Part shown: positions 6,879 through 15,539 of the stretch, in pieces
How positions within the stretch are numbered: the stretch's first letter is position 1
Layout of the letters: each line of letters starts with the position of its first letter
Assembly: GCA_964392725.1 (NCBI GenBank)
Contig: CAYMPW010000017.1
Coordinates: 1-29,648, forward strand
Direction of reading: 5' to 3'
DNA: 29,648 bases
From: CAYMPW01 sp964392725
GTDB lineage: Archaea > Thermoplasmatota > Thermoplasmata > Methanomassiliicoccales > Methanomethylophilaceae
Made by a program: the position numbers and the translations under genes
Notes under the pieces: model-generated
What the model saw: only the letters and a program-made list of their open reading frames with translations
Told to the model about the DNA's origin: nothing
The model's database searches: none

Positions 6879-9290
6879 TTAGAAGAAATCTGAAAGAGAT
6901 GTATTTTTTACTTTAGGTTTAGGTTCTTCTTTTTTAACCGGAGCAACAGTATGCGAAGGCATGGGGGATGTTTCAAAAGATCCATCGAAGAGTGTTGCTT
7001 GCTGGCTCCCAAGCATAAGGTCTTTTTCAGTCCATCCGAATACTTCCGTAACGCGGGATGCTGACTGTGCCAGGCGTCCTGCATAATATTTGTAATCCGG
7101 TTTAAATTCAACTTCTTTCCCACTAATGTAAGGTTCTACTCTTTGTGGACTTCCCGAAGCATCTGTAACTATCCATGAAACTTTCATGCCAGGTATGAAT
7201 TCATACCCAAGTTTCATTAATTTCTTGGCAGCTTGCACATTTGCCATGTTATCTGGATTTTGATATGCATCCATTCCCTTGCAGTTTTTAGAAATAACTA
7301 AATCTTCAGCACTAACCTTTCCAGCAAGAATGTTTTGTATTGTTGTTTTTACAAGAGATACGGCTTCTTCATTTTTTTCTTCCAGAACTTTTTCAAAGAC
7401 TTTGGTAAGAACATCACTCTGAAGATTGAAAGAATCTGATCTGCGAACCTCATACCCTCTTATCAGAATGTCATCTTGTTTTTCAGGCCAAACAACCTTT
7501 CCGACATATCTCTTTTTAGCACCGTGTGTAAATAAAGGATCCAGAAGTTTTTCAAATTCCAGAATTCCCCCTTCTTTGGAGAACCGGTTAGCCATCTTGG
7601 TTCCGAATTCTACCGCACCTTCAAGTTCATGAACAGGCGAACTCATGAAAACCGAATCTGTATCAGAATAGATTACTTTGACACCTTCTTCTGTTACAGT
7701 TTGGATAATTGTTTTAACGTTATTTCTGGCAAATGATGTAATCGCAGCACCAATACTTCTGTCCGTGAATCTATAGAAAGACGAAGCAAAAACACCGTAG
7801 AATGTATTCATCAAAACTTTAACTGCTTCTTGCAAACCATTAAGATAATGTTTTTCAGTTTCATCGGTTGTTTCTTTCATTTGACGTTTGATGCTATCTC
7901 TTTCATTCATCAAATCTTCCAGAATACGGGGAAGTAGTCCTTCACGTTTGTCTTTGGATACAAAACGAGTTCCATCGGGAGCTTCTATTTCTCCTTCTTT
8001 ATTTAGGGTTGTAAAACAAATATTCTTCGAGATAATCAACGAAGGATACATCGATTTAAAGTCAAGAACACAGACCCAGTGATACAAACCAGGAACCATA
8101 TTGTGAACATAGCCACCTTCAATCTGTTCTCCACTAATGCGTCTTCCCATTGGAGGAACACCAATATTTTTACGGTCGGCCGCACGAATAAGCAACGAAT
8201 CCACATACGTTGAAGTTCCGGACGTAAGGACGTCTTCGGCAGGAAGGCGTGAAACTACAGCAAGGTCTAAACCTTTACGAACGGTTTCCACTTTCAAAAG
8301 AATTTTAAGTGCCAGTTGAGCATCTTTAATACAATATTTGATTACATTTTCCCGGTCGTTTTTCCATTCGTCATCCATATGACTTGGATCAACATCCATC
8401 TTCTTTTCACCGAGGAGCATCGATGAAACAGCATTGAGAGATTCTTGCTTAGGTCTAAGTTCTTTCTTGGCTGCCCACCACGCATCAACAACAAGTCTTC
8501 CTTTTATTCTCCAGAATCTGTCGCTAATAAGTTTAGGTTGACTTTTATCTCTTCCCCAAGGAAGTGGATCAGATACTTTCTTAGCTTGTGCACGTTCAAG
8601 GATTTTCCGGATATCGTAGTTGTCGATGTTGTATCCTGTAATCACATCTGGATCTTCTTGTTGAATCAATTCTCCGAATTTTTTGATAATTTCAGGTTCT
8701 GATCCTGAAATAGGCTCGCATTCTTTGAATTCGTTATTTTCATAAACAACAGCACAGATACAATAAAGAAAATCATGTTTTACACTATTTTCAATATCGA
8801 ATGAAAGATATTTAAGACCCGGATCGAAAGAAGTAATGTTTTCAAAAGACGACATTTCAACAGTGAGGTCTGTTAAATATTCAGATTCTACGACATCTCC
8901 GCTTACACGTATACACGAAGCCATATCCATATCATAGAGATACTTGTAATGGAATGCAATATCTCCAGAAAGTATAGTGTATCCTTCCTTTTTCCATCTG
9001 TTTTTATGTTCAGTCGCATCCCAAGGTAAACGGAGTGTGATTTTTACAGCTTCATGGTCCGCACCATGGTAGAACAAGGTGGTTTTGTCATATGAGACAA
9101 TTTTACTATCAAGTTTCAAACTATGATACACTCTTTCATCAGGATCAAGTATGAAATAATAGGGTTTGAATCCGCGGCTCAACACAGTGATTGATTTTTG
9201 ATCCCTGGTTTTTCCAAAGAGTTCCATAACTACATCTTCTCCTTCTTGGAGATACGATGCGCTCAAAAGTCTAATGTCCCAGGTGTTCAT
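6879..9290 (-). CDS. polB: family B replicative DNA polymerase
   Basis: This 803-residue protein is a complete archaeal PolB. The 3'-5' exonuclease motifs are intact: Exo I YLSFDIENS near residue 161-169, Exo II GYNIDNYD near 219-226, and Exo III YCIKDAQL. The polymerase motifs follow: A DFKSMYPSLI, B KVLMNTFYGVF, and C YSDTDSVF with both catalytic aspartates. The C-terminus ends NTSLSDFF, a good PCNA-interacting (PIP-box-like) tail after a charged linker. There is no intein. The upstream YchF-type GTPase gene ends 7 bp before the start, so the two are likely co-transcribed. Two in-frame ATGs (9296, 9290) are possible; I use 9290, which leaves room for the GTGA ribosome site formed by the upstream stop. 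The stop is TAA. Confidence 0.95.
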   Translation of the reverse strand: MNTWDIRLLSASYLQEGEDVVMELFGKTRDQKSITVLSRGFKPYYFILDPDERVYHSLKLDSKIVSYDKTTLFYHGADHEAVKITLRLPWDATEHKNRWKKEGYTILSGDIAFHYKYLYDMDMASCIRVSGDVVESEYLTDLTVEMSSFENITSFDPGLKYLSFDIENSVKHDFLYCICAVVYENNEFKECEPISGSEPEIIKKFGELIQQEDPDVITGYNIDNYDIRKILERAQAKKVSDPLPWGRDKSQPKLISDRFWRIKGRLVVDAWWAAKKELRPKQESLNAVSSMLLGEKKMDVDPSHMDDEWKNDRENVIKYCIKDAQLALKILLKVETVRKGLDLAVVSRLPAEDVLTSGTSTYVDSLLIRAADRKNIGVPPMGRRISGEQIEGGYVHNMVPGLYHWVCVLDFKSMYPSLIISKNICFTTLNKEGEIEAPDGTRFVSKDKREGLLPRILEDLMNERDSIKRQMKETTDETEKHYLNGLQEAVKVLMNTFYGVFASSFYRFTDRSIGAAITSFARNNVKTIIQTVTEEGVKVIYSDTDSVFMSSPVHELEGAVEFGTKMANRFSKEGGILEFEKLLDPLFTHGAKKRYVGKVVWPEKQDDILIRGYEVRRSDSFNLQSDVLTKVFEKVLEEKNEEAVSLVKTTIQNILAGKVSAEDLVISKNCKGMDAYQNPDNMANVQAAKKLMKLGYEFIPGMKVSWIVTDASGSPQRVEPYISGKEVEFKPDYKYYAGRLAQSASRVTEVFGWTEKDLMLGSQQATLFDGSFETSPMPSHTVAPVKKEEPKPKVKNTSLSDFF

Positions 9291-9297
9291 AATCATC

Positions 9298-10485
9298 TCA
9301 CTTGTTGGCTACAATTCTTATGACGTCTCCGTCTTGAAGTTCGTAATCTGCACCGACCGTACGTTTTGTTTTTGCGTTTACAGCGCGTATAAATTTGTCA
9401 CCTAAGTCGCTGTGAACCTTGTATGCAAGATCTTTGGCATTGCTTCCTCTGGGTAAAAGGAATGCATCTGGAAGAACGCGTCCGAAGTGATCTGTATATT
9501 TACTTTCGTCTTCAACAGGATATACAACAATCAAATCCAACATCTTGAATGTTGCATCTTCGATACAATTTTGAATTCCGGTTCCGCCGTATTTTTCCAT
9601 TTTCTCAGACATATATTCTAATGCTTTCTTTTGTCCATCGCTAACATTGGCGTTCGCACTTATTGTGAAGTTTGGATCTCCGGGTATATATTCTACAATT
9701 CCTGCTTCGGATGCTTTTTTCAAAGCAAGTTCTGTTTCGGCCATTGTAACAATAGACATATCACTGATTTCACGTACCTTTTCGATGTTTCCTTCGGGAG
9801 CAACATCCGCTTTGTTCATAGCAGTAATCATAGGTTTGGAAATCTCACGTATGCGTACGCAGAGTTTCAAAAGAAGATCATCATCCCAAAGAGTCGGGTC
9901 TTCGGGAAGTGCTACGTCTCTAAGTGCTGTTTTAATCTGTGTTTCGGAAATGTTGAGGCCTGCAAGTCTTTCGTGAAGAATGGCTTCAGGTTTGCTTCCC
10001 TGCATTTTGGCCTGTCTTGCAATGCGTCCAAATCCGTTTTTTATGATTTCTCTAATCCAGAGTTCGATTTCTCTTCTAAGAAATGCCACATCTTCCGTAG
10101 GGTCGTGATCTCCGGGTTTTCCAGGGACGCCTTCGATGTCTGTTGAACCACTGACGTCAATTACATTAATCAGAGCCTCTGCTTGGCGTAAGTCGTCCAA
10201 GAACTGGTTTCCAAGTCCTTTGCCTTCCCACGCGTCAGGAACAAGTCCTGCAACGTCAAGAAGCTCAACGGGTATCATACGGGTTCCGTTGACACATCCG
10301 GAGTTATGAGGCGTACACTGAACGCCGAGTTCTTTACAGGGGCAGGGAGCACGTACGTATGCCACTCCCTTATTGGCTTCGATTGTTGTAAACGGATAGT
10401 TGGCGATTTCCACAGGGGCCATTGTTGCGGCTCCAAAGAAAGTGGATTTTCCTACGTTCGGTTTACCTACGATTCCTATTTGCAT
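9298..10485 (-). CDS. ychF: YchF/OBG-type GTPase (archaeal redox-regulated ATPase family) with TGS domain
   Basis: This 395-residue P-loop NTPase is of the OBG/YchF group. The P-loop GKPNVGKST is at residues 7-15, and the switch II region LLDVAGLVPDAWEGKGLGNQ carries the family pattern DxAGL. The base-recognition motif is NKAD. A C-terminal TGS domain ends in DGDVIRIVANK. A cysteine-rich insert, CPCKELGVQC with a further Cys nearby, is typical of the archaeal members. YchF-type proteins associate with ribosomes; their precise role in archaea is not settled. It is the first gene of an apparent unit with polB. The TGA stop forms part of the polB ribosome site. Confidence 0.85.
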   Translation of the reverse strand: MQIGIVGKPNVGKSTFFGAATMAPVEIANYPFTTIEANKGVAYVRAPCPCKELGVQCTPHNSGCVNGTRMIPVELLDVAGLVPDAWEGKGLGNQFLDDLRQAEALINVIDVSGSTDIEGVPGKPGDHDPTEDVAFLRREIELWIREIIKNGFGRIARQAKMQGSKPEAILHERLAGLNISETQIKTALRDVALPEDPTLWDDDLLLKLCVRIREISKPMITAMNKADVAPEGNIEKVREISDMSIVTMAETELALKKASEAGIVEYIPGDPNFTISANANVSDGQKKALEYMSEKMEKYGGTGIQNCIEDATFKMLDLIVVYPVEDESKYTDHFGRVLPDAFLLPRGSNAKDLAYKVHSDLGDKFIRAVNAKTKRTVGADYELQDGDVIRIVANK

Positions 10486-10541
10486 GCTATCAGTTCCCGT
10501 ATGCGTTAACGGGATATAGTTATGTCTAAAAAACAGCCCAA

Positions 10542-11333
10542 TTATTGGTGGTTGTGATCGTAAACTGCATCGGCCAATTCTGCAATTTCCACGGGTCTTA
10601 GTGCTTCAATCCTCGAATCTACATATGGGATTCCATCGGTACTGCGAAGTAATCCTGCAGCTTTCAATGAAGTTCCGATTTTCTTACGTCTGTGATTGAA
10701 TGTAGTTTCGGTAACCTTGAAGAATGTTTTTTCATCCTTTATACTAAATGGGGCAGGACGTGGAACGATTTCAACAAGAGCAGAATCAACTCTTGGACGA
10801 GGTTTAAATCTTGATGAAGGTACGGTCTCAAGAATTTTACAATCTGCTTTGTAAAACAGATTTACCGTAAGGCGGGAATATTCGGGACTGTTCACATCCG
10901 CAATCATTCTTTCAGCAAATTCTTTCTGAACCATTACAACCGCACTTTTGAAGTTGTATTCCAACAATTTGAAGATAATTGGTGTAGAAACACTATATGG
11001 AAGATTACTTACAAATCTGTCAAATTCGGGGAAGGGAACTTTGACGGCATCACCACGTATGAGTGTAAGGCAATCGCTATATGTTTCTTCAATATATTTT
11101 GCAAGAATTTCATCTAATTCTATACAAGTGACATTATTTGATGCTTTTACCAGATTCTTTGTAAGAATTCCAAGGCCGGGTCCAACTTCCAGAACGCGGT
11201 CTGTTTTTTCGATATGTGCGAAATCTACGTGACGCTCCGCTACACGATCATCTATGAGAAAATTCTGACCTTTACTCTTTTTCGGAACAACACCTGTTTC
11301 CGAAATAAGCCGGGATGTCTCGTCTCTGCTCAT
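10542..11333 (-). CDS. ksgA: 16S rRNA dimethyladenosine transferase
   Basis: This 263-residue enzyme of the KsgA/Dim1 family dimethylates two adjacent adenosines near the 3' end of 16S rRNA during small-subunit assembly. GQNFL (22-26) is the classic N-terminal signature, EVGPGLG (49-55) the SAM loop, and NLPYS (110-114) the catalytic motif that stacks the target adenine. The C-terminal helical part, FNHRRKKIGTSLK, contacts rRNA. Its ATG overlaps the stop of the DUF655 gene by 4 bp (ATGA). It is the last gene of the operon that begins with aIF1A. The next gene downstream, ychF, starts 56 bp away. The stop is TAA. Confidence 0.95.
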   Translation of the reverse strand: MSRDETSRLISETGVVPKKSKGQNFLIDDRVAERHVDFAHIEKTDRVLEVGPGLGILTKNLVKASNNVTCIELDEILAKYIEETYSDCLTLIRGDAVKVPFPEFDRFVSNLPYSVSTPIIFKLLEYNFKSAVVMVQKEFAERMIADVNSPEYSRLTVNLFYKADCKILETVPSSRFKPRPRVDSALVEIVPRPAPFSIKDEKTFFKVTETTFNHRRKKIGTSLKAAGLLRSTDGIPYVDSRIEALRPVEIAELADAVYDHNHQ

Positions 11334-11881
11334 TTCGAAACAAAGATGTAGTGCTTTCTCTCGGGATCTGTAATCTCAAGCACGATACGTGCTGCGATGA
11401 GTTTCTCAGGTCCTTTGACGCTGGGCACACGGGTTGCCAAATCTTCAAAGTCTTTGAATGCACCTTTCTTTCTTTCATCAAGGATTGCATTCATTGTCTT
11501 TTTGCCCAATCCTGGAAGTTCTTCCAAAAGGTGTTTGCGCATAGAGATTGGTTCTGCTTCGTTGTAGAATTTTATGAAACGGGCCTGGTTCGAGACAACA
11601 ATCTCATTTATGCCATATTCCAATTCTAAAACTGCAGCGTTGGTAAGTTCTTCGATAGAAACGCGTCTTTTGACATGATCAATTTCTGTACGGAGCTTTC
11701 CATCCTTTCCGATGTAAACACGTTGGCTGATATTGATGATGGCGTTTGCTTTGGGAACGAGTTCGAAAAGTTTGAACTCTTCTTCTCCTACAGCAAAGCA
11801 CACGGGCTCTTTCTTACCGTAATTGTTACTGCCAGGAATTCCCTGTGGTAAATAATCTAATACAATTGCATATTCTTCCAC
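11330..11881 (-). CDS. DUF655 family protein with helix-hairpin-helix
   Basis: This 183-residue protein is the DUF655 type that archaea carry between rpoF and ksgA. The N-terminal half (AIVLDYLPQGIPG at residues 4-16, then a beta-rich stretch) resembles a small RNA-binding barrel. The C-terminal half contains a helix-hairpin-helix, LEELPGLGKKTMNAILDERKK, followed by FKDFEDLATRVPSVKGPEKL, as in proteins that grip nucleic-acid backbones. The function is not established; its neighbours point to rRNA or tRNA maturation. The start is GTG 11881, preceded by the strong site AGAGGTGAT. It overlaps ksgA by 4 bp. The stop is TGA. Confidence 0.85.
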   Translation of the reverse strand: MEEYAIVLDYLPQGIPGSNNYGKKEPVCFAVGEEEFKLFELVPKANAIINISQRVYIGKDGKLRTEIDHVKRRVSIEELTNAAVLELEYGINEIVVSNQARFIKFYNEAEPISMRKHLLEELPGLGKKTMNAILDERKKGAFKDFEDLATRVPSVKGPEKLIAARIVLEITDPERKHYIFVSK

Positions 11882-11902
11882 GAAAAATCACCTCTAGTTA
11901 TA

Positions 11903-12220
11903 TTAGAGATACTTCAAAACCATTTCAAGTATTTGGTCGGTTGTGGTTGCTTCGAGAGTGATTCTCTCTTTAGCAAGAATTGCACGGATGTCCTCGGGCT
12001 CTGTAGGAAGAAGATCTGCGATCTTGTATGCAACAGACTCGGGTATTTCCGGAACGGTCTGAACCTCTTTTGCAAGAGCTTCAGCATCTTCTACGGATAT
12101 TGTGCATACTGCCTGAGCATGATCTCTAGCAGCTTTCTGCGTGACATAGAGTTCTCTCTTTTCACCTTCAACTGTAAGCAAATCTCTTACTTCTGCCAAA
12201 CTAACATGACGCTCAGACAA
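11903..12220 (-). CDS. rpoF: DNA-directed RNA polymerase subunit F (Rpb4-like)
   Basis: This 105-residue helical, acidic protein is recognisable as archaeal RpoF/Rpb4, which pairs with RpoE to form the RNA polymerase stalk. The segment VSLAEVRDLL near the N-terminus and the C-terminal HRDC-like stretch LLPTEPEDIRAILAKERITLE are characteristic. The start is TTG 12220, 8 bp after a GGAGTG ribosome site; there is no closer ATG or GTG in frame. It lies between rpl21e and DUF655, the usual order in many euryarchaea, so transcription and translation genes are co-expressed. The stop is TAA. Confidence 0.9.
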   Translation of the reverse strand: MSERHVSLAEVRDLLTVEGEKRELYVTQKAARDHAQAVCTISVEDAEALAKEVQTVPEIPESVAYKIADLLPTEPEDIRAILAKERITLEATTTDQILEMVLKYL

Positions 12221-12245
12221 TATTTCACACTCCGTTGATTCTTAA

Positions 12246-12539
12246 TTAGTTTACACTTCTTACGAGGTGAGCGGGGCATGCAACGACGATCTTTGTCTTG
12301 TTGCCTGATTTTACGCTAACTTCGTAGGCTACTCCTCTCTGGCCGATAACCACACCTGTAAGGCCGTGGAATCTGGAGAAGGGCATACCCTTGTGTTCAC
12401 TGGGGTCAATTACGATATTGACTTTTTCGCCAGCCTCGAATGTCTGGAGGCTTTTTGTTATGGGCGAGAGGCCGCGTGCCCTGGGTTTCTTTTTCAGAAC
12501 GTTGCGGGTTTTTGTTCTTGTTCCTCTGGATGCTTGCAT
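12246..12539 (-). CDS. rpl21e: large-subunit ribosomal protein L21e
   Basis: This 97-residue basic protein matches archaeal L21e (eL21). It starts MQASRGTRTKTRNVLKK, continues through ARGLSPITKSLQTFEAGEKV, and has an SH3-like barrel ending AYEVSVKSGNKTKIVVACPAHL. A longer frame begins at 12569, inside pus10. I chose ATG 12539 because GAGGGAT lies just upstream and family members start at this point. The gene follows pus10 with a 10-bp gap. The stop is TAA. Confidence 0.95.
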   Translation of the reverse strand: MQASRGTRTKTRNVLKKKPRARGLSPITKSLQTFEAGEKVNIVIDPSEHKGMPFSRFHGLTGVVIGQRGVAYEVSVKSGNKTKIVVACPAHLVRSVN

Positions 12540-12549
12540 TGTTAATCCC

Positions 12550-13779
12550 TCATTGGTCGTCCTGGTCATTTATTGCCAAGACATCAAGTGTTTCCACGCG
12601 GCATTGTACACCGAGAAGTTCCGAGAAACTCGGTACACTTCTTCCTTCATCGCCGGAAACAAACTCTTTCACATATGTTCCAGATTCTGTTTCAAGCGTG
12701 AGGTCGAAGACATCTTCTCCCTGTACATCCGCTTTGACCCAATAGATGGTTCTCTTCCTGACGAGGTCGGCACGCCTGTGCTCAACACGCTGGGGAGTCC
12801 TCTGGTCAATTAGGATATCCTTGAGTGATAAAGCTACCTCAATCACTCTCTCTTTATTAACTTTACCCTCCGATTTTACTCTGACGCTATATGTTTTCGT
12901 GGGGGTTGCAGTTTTGGTCCTGGCGACAGCTTCGCGTTGTACGAATTTAAGACTGTTGTAGTTTGCCAGTTCGGATTGGTTGGCTCTTCTCTCAAGTTCA
13001 TCGAGATCAATGTCACGAATCCTAGGCTGGCTAATCTCCAAAACGAAAGGTCTTCCTTCTCCAAGCATGAGTGCATCGATGTCTTCGCGACCCATTCCAT
13101 GGAAGAAATGTTCCTTTCCGTCGGCCATTTCCAGGGCTATATCACCAATAACTTCCTGGACAGAAGTTTGATACATTTTTCCGGTGTTGTTACACCTTTC
13201 GCAGCCTTTTCCTTTACAGACGCGGCAGGGCCAAATTGTCTGGGGGATTTCTCTGCTTAATTTGGTATAACGACCAGATATGAATATAGGTGAAATGTCA
13301 AGTTCTACATCTGCGAAACGCGTGTCGATGCAGGCTACAATCTGTGGGGCTTTGAATTCAACCGCACGATTGATTTTGGGAAGTGCTATTTTTCCGATTT
13401 CACGGTTAAGTTCTGTTTTGATGGCCTCTCCGTTTTCAAGACCAAGTTCTTCCCAGATTTCTTTTTCTTTCTTTACGATAACGGGATCTACTCTTGTTCC
13501 GACTAAGAAATTATCAGATTCGACCGCGTTGATTTCTTCTGCAACAACATCTGCGAAACGATCCATTATATCGAATACATCTTCGCAAAGTGAGCATATC
13601 TCAGGAGTAGGAACGGCTTCTCCTGTTTCTGCAAGAGCTTCACGGATTTCTTCTCCGCGTTCCTGATTTGTTGTTCCAGTTCCGACTTTGCCAAACATCC
13701 TGCCGAGACAGTGGTTGCAAAGTCCTTTTTCTGCCAGGATTCTGGCATTTGCCAAGTTATCTGAAATCCATTCTTCCAT
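12550..13779 (-). CDS. pus10: tRNA pseudouridine synthase Pus10
   Basis: This 409-residue enzyme makes pseudouridine at positions 54/55 of tRNA in archaea. The N-terminal part has two CxxC pairs (CNHC near residue 21-24, and CSLC) that form the zinc-binding, THUMP-like accessory domain. A second zinc knuckle, CRVCKGKGCERC, interrupts the catalytic domain. The catalytic motif GREDIDALMLGEGRPFVLEI is present with its Asp, preceded by SGRYTKLSREIPQT. I prefer ATG 13779, which follows GTGAGTGAT at a normal distance. A GTG at 13791 would overlap the upstream KH gene stop by 4 bp and is the alternative. The stop is TGA. Confidence 0.92.
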   Translation of the reverse strand: MEEWISDNLANARILAEKGLCNHCLGRMFGKVGTGTTNQERGEEIREALAETGEAVPTPEICSLCEDVFDIMDRFADVVAEEINAVESDNFLVGTRVDPVIVKKEKEIWEELGLENGEAIKTELNREIGKIALPKINRAVEFKAPQIVACIDTRFADVELDISPIFISGRYTKLSREIPQTIWPCRVCKGKGCERCNNTGKMYQTSVQEVIGDIALEMADGKEHFFHGMGREDIDALMLGEGRPFVLEISQPRIRDIDLDELERRANQSELANYNSLKFVQREAVARTKTATPTKTYSVRVKSEGKVNKERVIEVALSLKDILIDQRTPQRVEHRRADLVRKRTIYWVKADVQGEDVFDLTLETESGTYVKEFVSGDEGRSVPSFSELLGVQCRVETLDVLAINDQDDQ

Positions 13780-13787
13780 AATATCAC

Positions 13788-14333
13788 TCACAGATCGAAT
13801 CCCATTTCGGCAATCCTGAGCATGGGTCTCTGGTTTTCGAGATAGTGGTAAACGGTAGCGTGTTCGCTTCCGTTGAGAATAAGTTCAATCGCATGTTTGG
13901 CGACAGGAAGACTGATTGAATTTCCGATCAATGCCACGGTATTTCCATAGATTGTCATGTGGCAACGGGTTAAATCTTCAATGATTTCACGGGTCTTACC
14001 GTCTTTTCCGATAAGTCTTCCGCGAATACGTGAAAGCTGATTGTTACGATCTCCGACGAATTCTTTCAAATCAACAACTTCGAGATATTCGTCGTCATCG
14101 AAAAGCCTGCATGCTTTTTCAGGGGAGAATCCTCTTCCGATAGCTTTGACAACATCAAGAATTTTCAGAGCCATAAGAGGGTCTGCTGTTTCTGCATCGT
14201 CGTATATGACGACTTCACCCTCGGTATCTATGTCTAATTTAATTCCAGATATTCTCTGAAGCATTTTCTTCGTTTCGCCCTTGGGTCCAATAAGGGAACC
14301 CACCCTGTCTTGGGGTATGCGTATTGATCTCAT
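13788..14333 (-). CDS. KH-domain rRNA-processing protein, Pno1/Dim2 homologue
   Basis: This 181-residue protein has two KH modules. The first has the GxxG loop GPKG at residues 16-19, and the second has GKDG at 109-112, within RGRLIGKDGKTREIIEDLT. This matches archaeal Dim2p/Pno1, which binds near the 3' end of pre-16S rRNA and cooperates with the Dim1/KsgA methyltransferase and Rio kinases. Both of those partners are encoded in the same operon here: rio1 directly upstream with a 4-bp overlap, and ksgA at the distal end. The C-terminus ends in RIAEMGFDL. The stop is TGA. Confidence 0.9.
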   Translation of the reverse strand: MRSIRIPQDRVGSLIGPKGETKKMLQRISGIKLDIDTEGEVVIYDDAETADPLMALKILDVVKAIGRGFSPEKACRLFDDDEYLEVVDLKEFVGDRNNQLSRIRGRLIGKDGKTREIIEDLTRCHMTIYGNTVALIGNSISLPVAKHAIELILNGSEHATVYHYLENQRPMLRIAEMGFDL

Positions 14334-15133
14334 TCTTCTCCCTCTTCTTCGTCGTCATCATCGCTGCCATTGATTGTTTCATCAAGGATTTTTGCGCTGT
14401 CTATAATATCCGCTCCTCTGTTTTTGAAGAAACGGTTGATATTGCTAATGTCGCGTTCAAGCAAATCTTTTGCATTATGGAAATCTGCCGTCATTGCCTG
14501 TCCACAATCGATAAGGATGGGCTGCCCATCCTGAATTAAGATGTTATATTCGCTCAAATCTCCGTGCACAAGGTGTGCATCACGATATCCATCGATGATA
14601 AACGAAATGACTTCATCGTACATTTCGGTTGGATTTTCAAGAACAACATCTTTGAGTTGTGGTGCCGGACCTGTTTCATCACCGATAAACTCCATGAGGA
14701 GGCAATTTTTATCGAATGCAATAGGTTCCGGTACGGGAATATCTGCTTCGTAGTATCTTTCGAGATTACGGTATTCTTTGTTAGTCCACGCGTAGATAAG
14801 CTTACGGCGGTTTCCTTTTACACCTTTGAATCTTGGGTCGCCTTCAATGTATTTGGCAACTCTTTTGAACGTAGATGTGGAAGTTCTGAAAATTTTCAGA
14901 GCCATTCCTTCTCCGTCTTCATCGGTGGCATAGAATACGTTACCTTCTTTACCCGTTGAAATTGGGTAGTGAACCGCATCAATAAGACCTCCGGTCATGA
15001 AGTCATAAAGAACAAGCAAAGTCTGTTTGTCGAAAACTTCGCCTTCTGTCTGTCTTTCATCACCGGTTTTATTGGTCTTGAGTGCATCCACGTGTCTCTC
15101 AAGGTATGCATAAACCTCGTCGTATGAAGTCAT
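14330..15133 (-). CDS. rio1: RIO1-type atypical serine kinase
   Basis: This 267-residue protein is an archaeal Rio1 kinase/ATPase. The flexible P-loop STGKEG is at residues 59-64, the ATP-binding lysine is in MALKIF (K80), the catalytic loop is HGDLSEYN (190-197, Asp192), and the metal-binding motif LIDCGQ contains Asp209. Rio1 acts on the small subunit during 16S 3'-end maturation. The tail is very acidic (SDDDDEEEGEE), which is common in archaeal and eukaryotic Rio1. The ATG at 15133 has GGGAG upstream. The stop overlaps the KH/Dim2 start (ATGA), so the two are translationally coupled. Confidence 0.95.
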   Translation of the reverse strand: MTSYDEVYAYLERHVDALKTNKTGDERQTEGEVFDKQTLLVLYDFMTGGLIDAVHYPISTGKEGNVFYATDEDGEGMALKIFRTSTSTFKRVAKYIEGDPRFKGVKGNRRKLIYAWTNKEYRNLERYYEADIPVPEPIAFDKNCLLMEFIGDETGPAPQLKDVVLENPTEMYDEVISFIIDGYRDAHLVHGDLSEYNILIQDGQPILIDCGQAMTADFHNAKDLLERDISNINRFFKNRGADIIDSAKILDETINGSDDDDEEEGEE

Positions 15134-15150
15134 GAATGCTCCCGATATAA

Positions 15151-15480
15151 TTAATGGAAAATATCCAGGTTGGTGGGGATCTTGTTCCTCTTACTGAGGT
15201 TGACCGCCTGTGTCCTGGTGTATCTGAATCTTACATCGCATTTATCCGGCTGGAAATCCCAGAGTGAAATAATCAAAAGGTCTCCCTCTCTTATCCACAT
15301 TCTCTTCTTGATTTTTCCGGGAATACGACCTATGCGCGAGACTCCGTCTTCACACATAATCTTAATTTTTGATGCTCCGAGTAACTGGTCAGCTATTCCG
15401 AACATTTCTCCCTCTTTTATGTTTGGAAGGCGTACGCGGGATACGTCCTCCTCTGTGCTCTCAAATTGCTCGTCGACCAT
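15151..15480 (-). CDS. eif1a: translation initiation factor aIF1A
   Basis: This 109-residue protein has the S1/OB-fold of aIF1A: VRLPNIKEGEMFGIADQLLGA, then KIKIMCEDGVSRIGRIPGKIKKRMWIREGD, split here over two strands, and a short C-terminal tail ending DIFH. The factor binds the small-subunit A site at initiation. I chose ATG 15480, nine bases after GGAG; the ATG at 15489 lies too close to that site. It is the first gene of the eight-gene operon and is followed 17 bp later by rio1. A clear TATA element precedes it. The stop is TAA. Confidence 0.95.
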   Translation of the reverse strand: MVDEQFESTEEDVSRVRLPNIKEGEMFGIADQLLGASKIKIMCEDGVSRIGRIPGKIKKRMWIREGDLLIISLWDFQPDKCDVRFRYTRTQAVNLSKRNKIPTNLDIFH

Positions 15481-15523
15481 TGACTGCATCTCCTTATAAT
15501 AAAGAATACATGGAACGATTATT

Positions 15524-15535
15524 ATATTTATACTT
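15524..15535 (-). promoter_or_regulatory. promoter of the aIF1A-rio1-ksgA operon
   Basis: On the minus strand the stretch reads AGTATAAATATA, preceded by CTTAA, which could serve as a BRE. Initiation 25 bp downstream would give a leader of roughly 20-25 nt containing the AAGGAG ribosome site. Unlike several other genes here, this operon therefore seems to have a leader. Confidence 0.6.
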
Positions 15536-15539
15536 TAAG

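Noticed and set aside
9631..10146. Plus-strand open frame of 171 codons opposite ychF
   Set aside because: It is antisense to a well-conserved GTPase; the Cys/Phe-rich translation is typical of a shadow frame.
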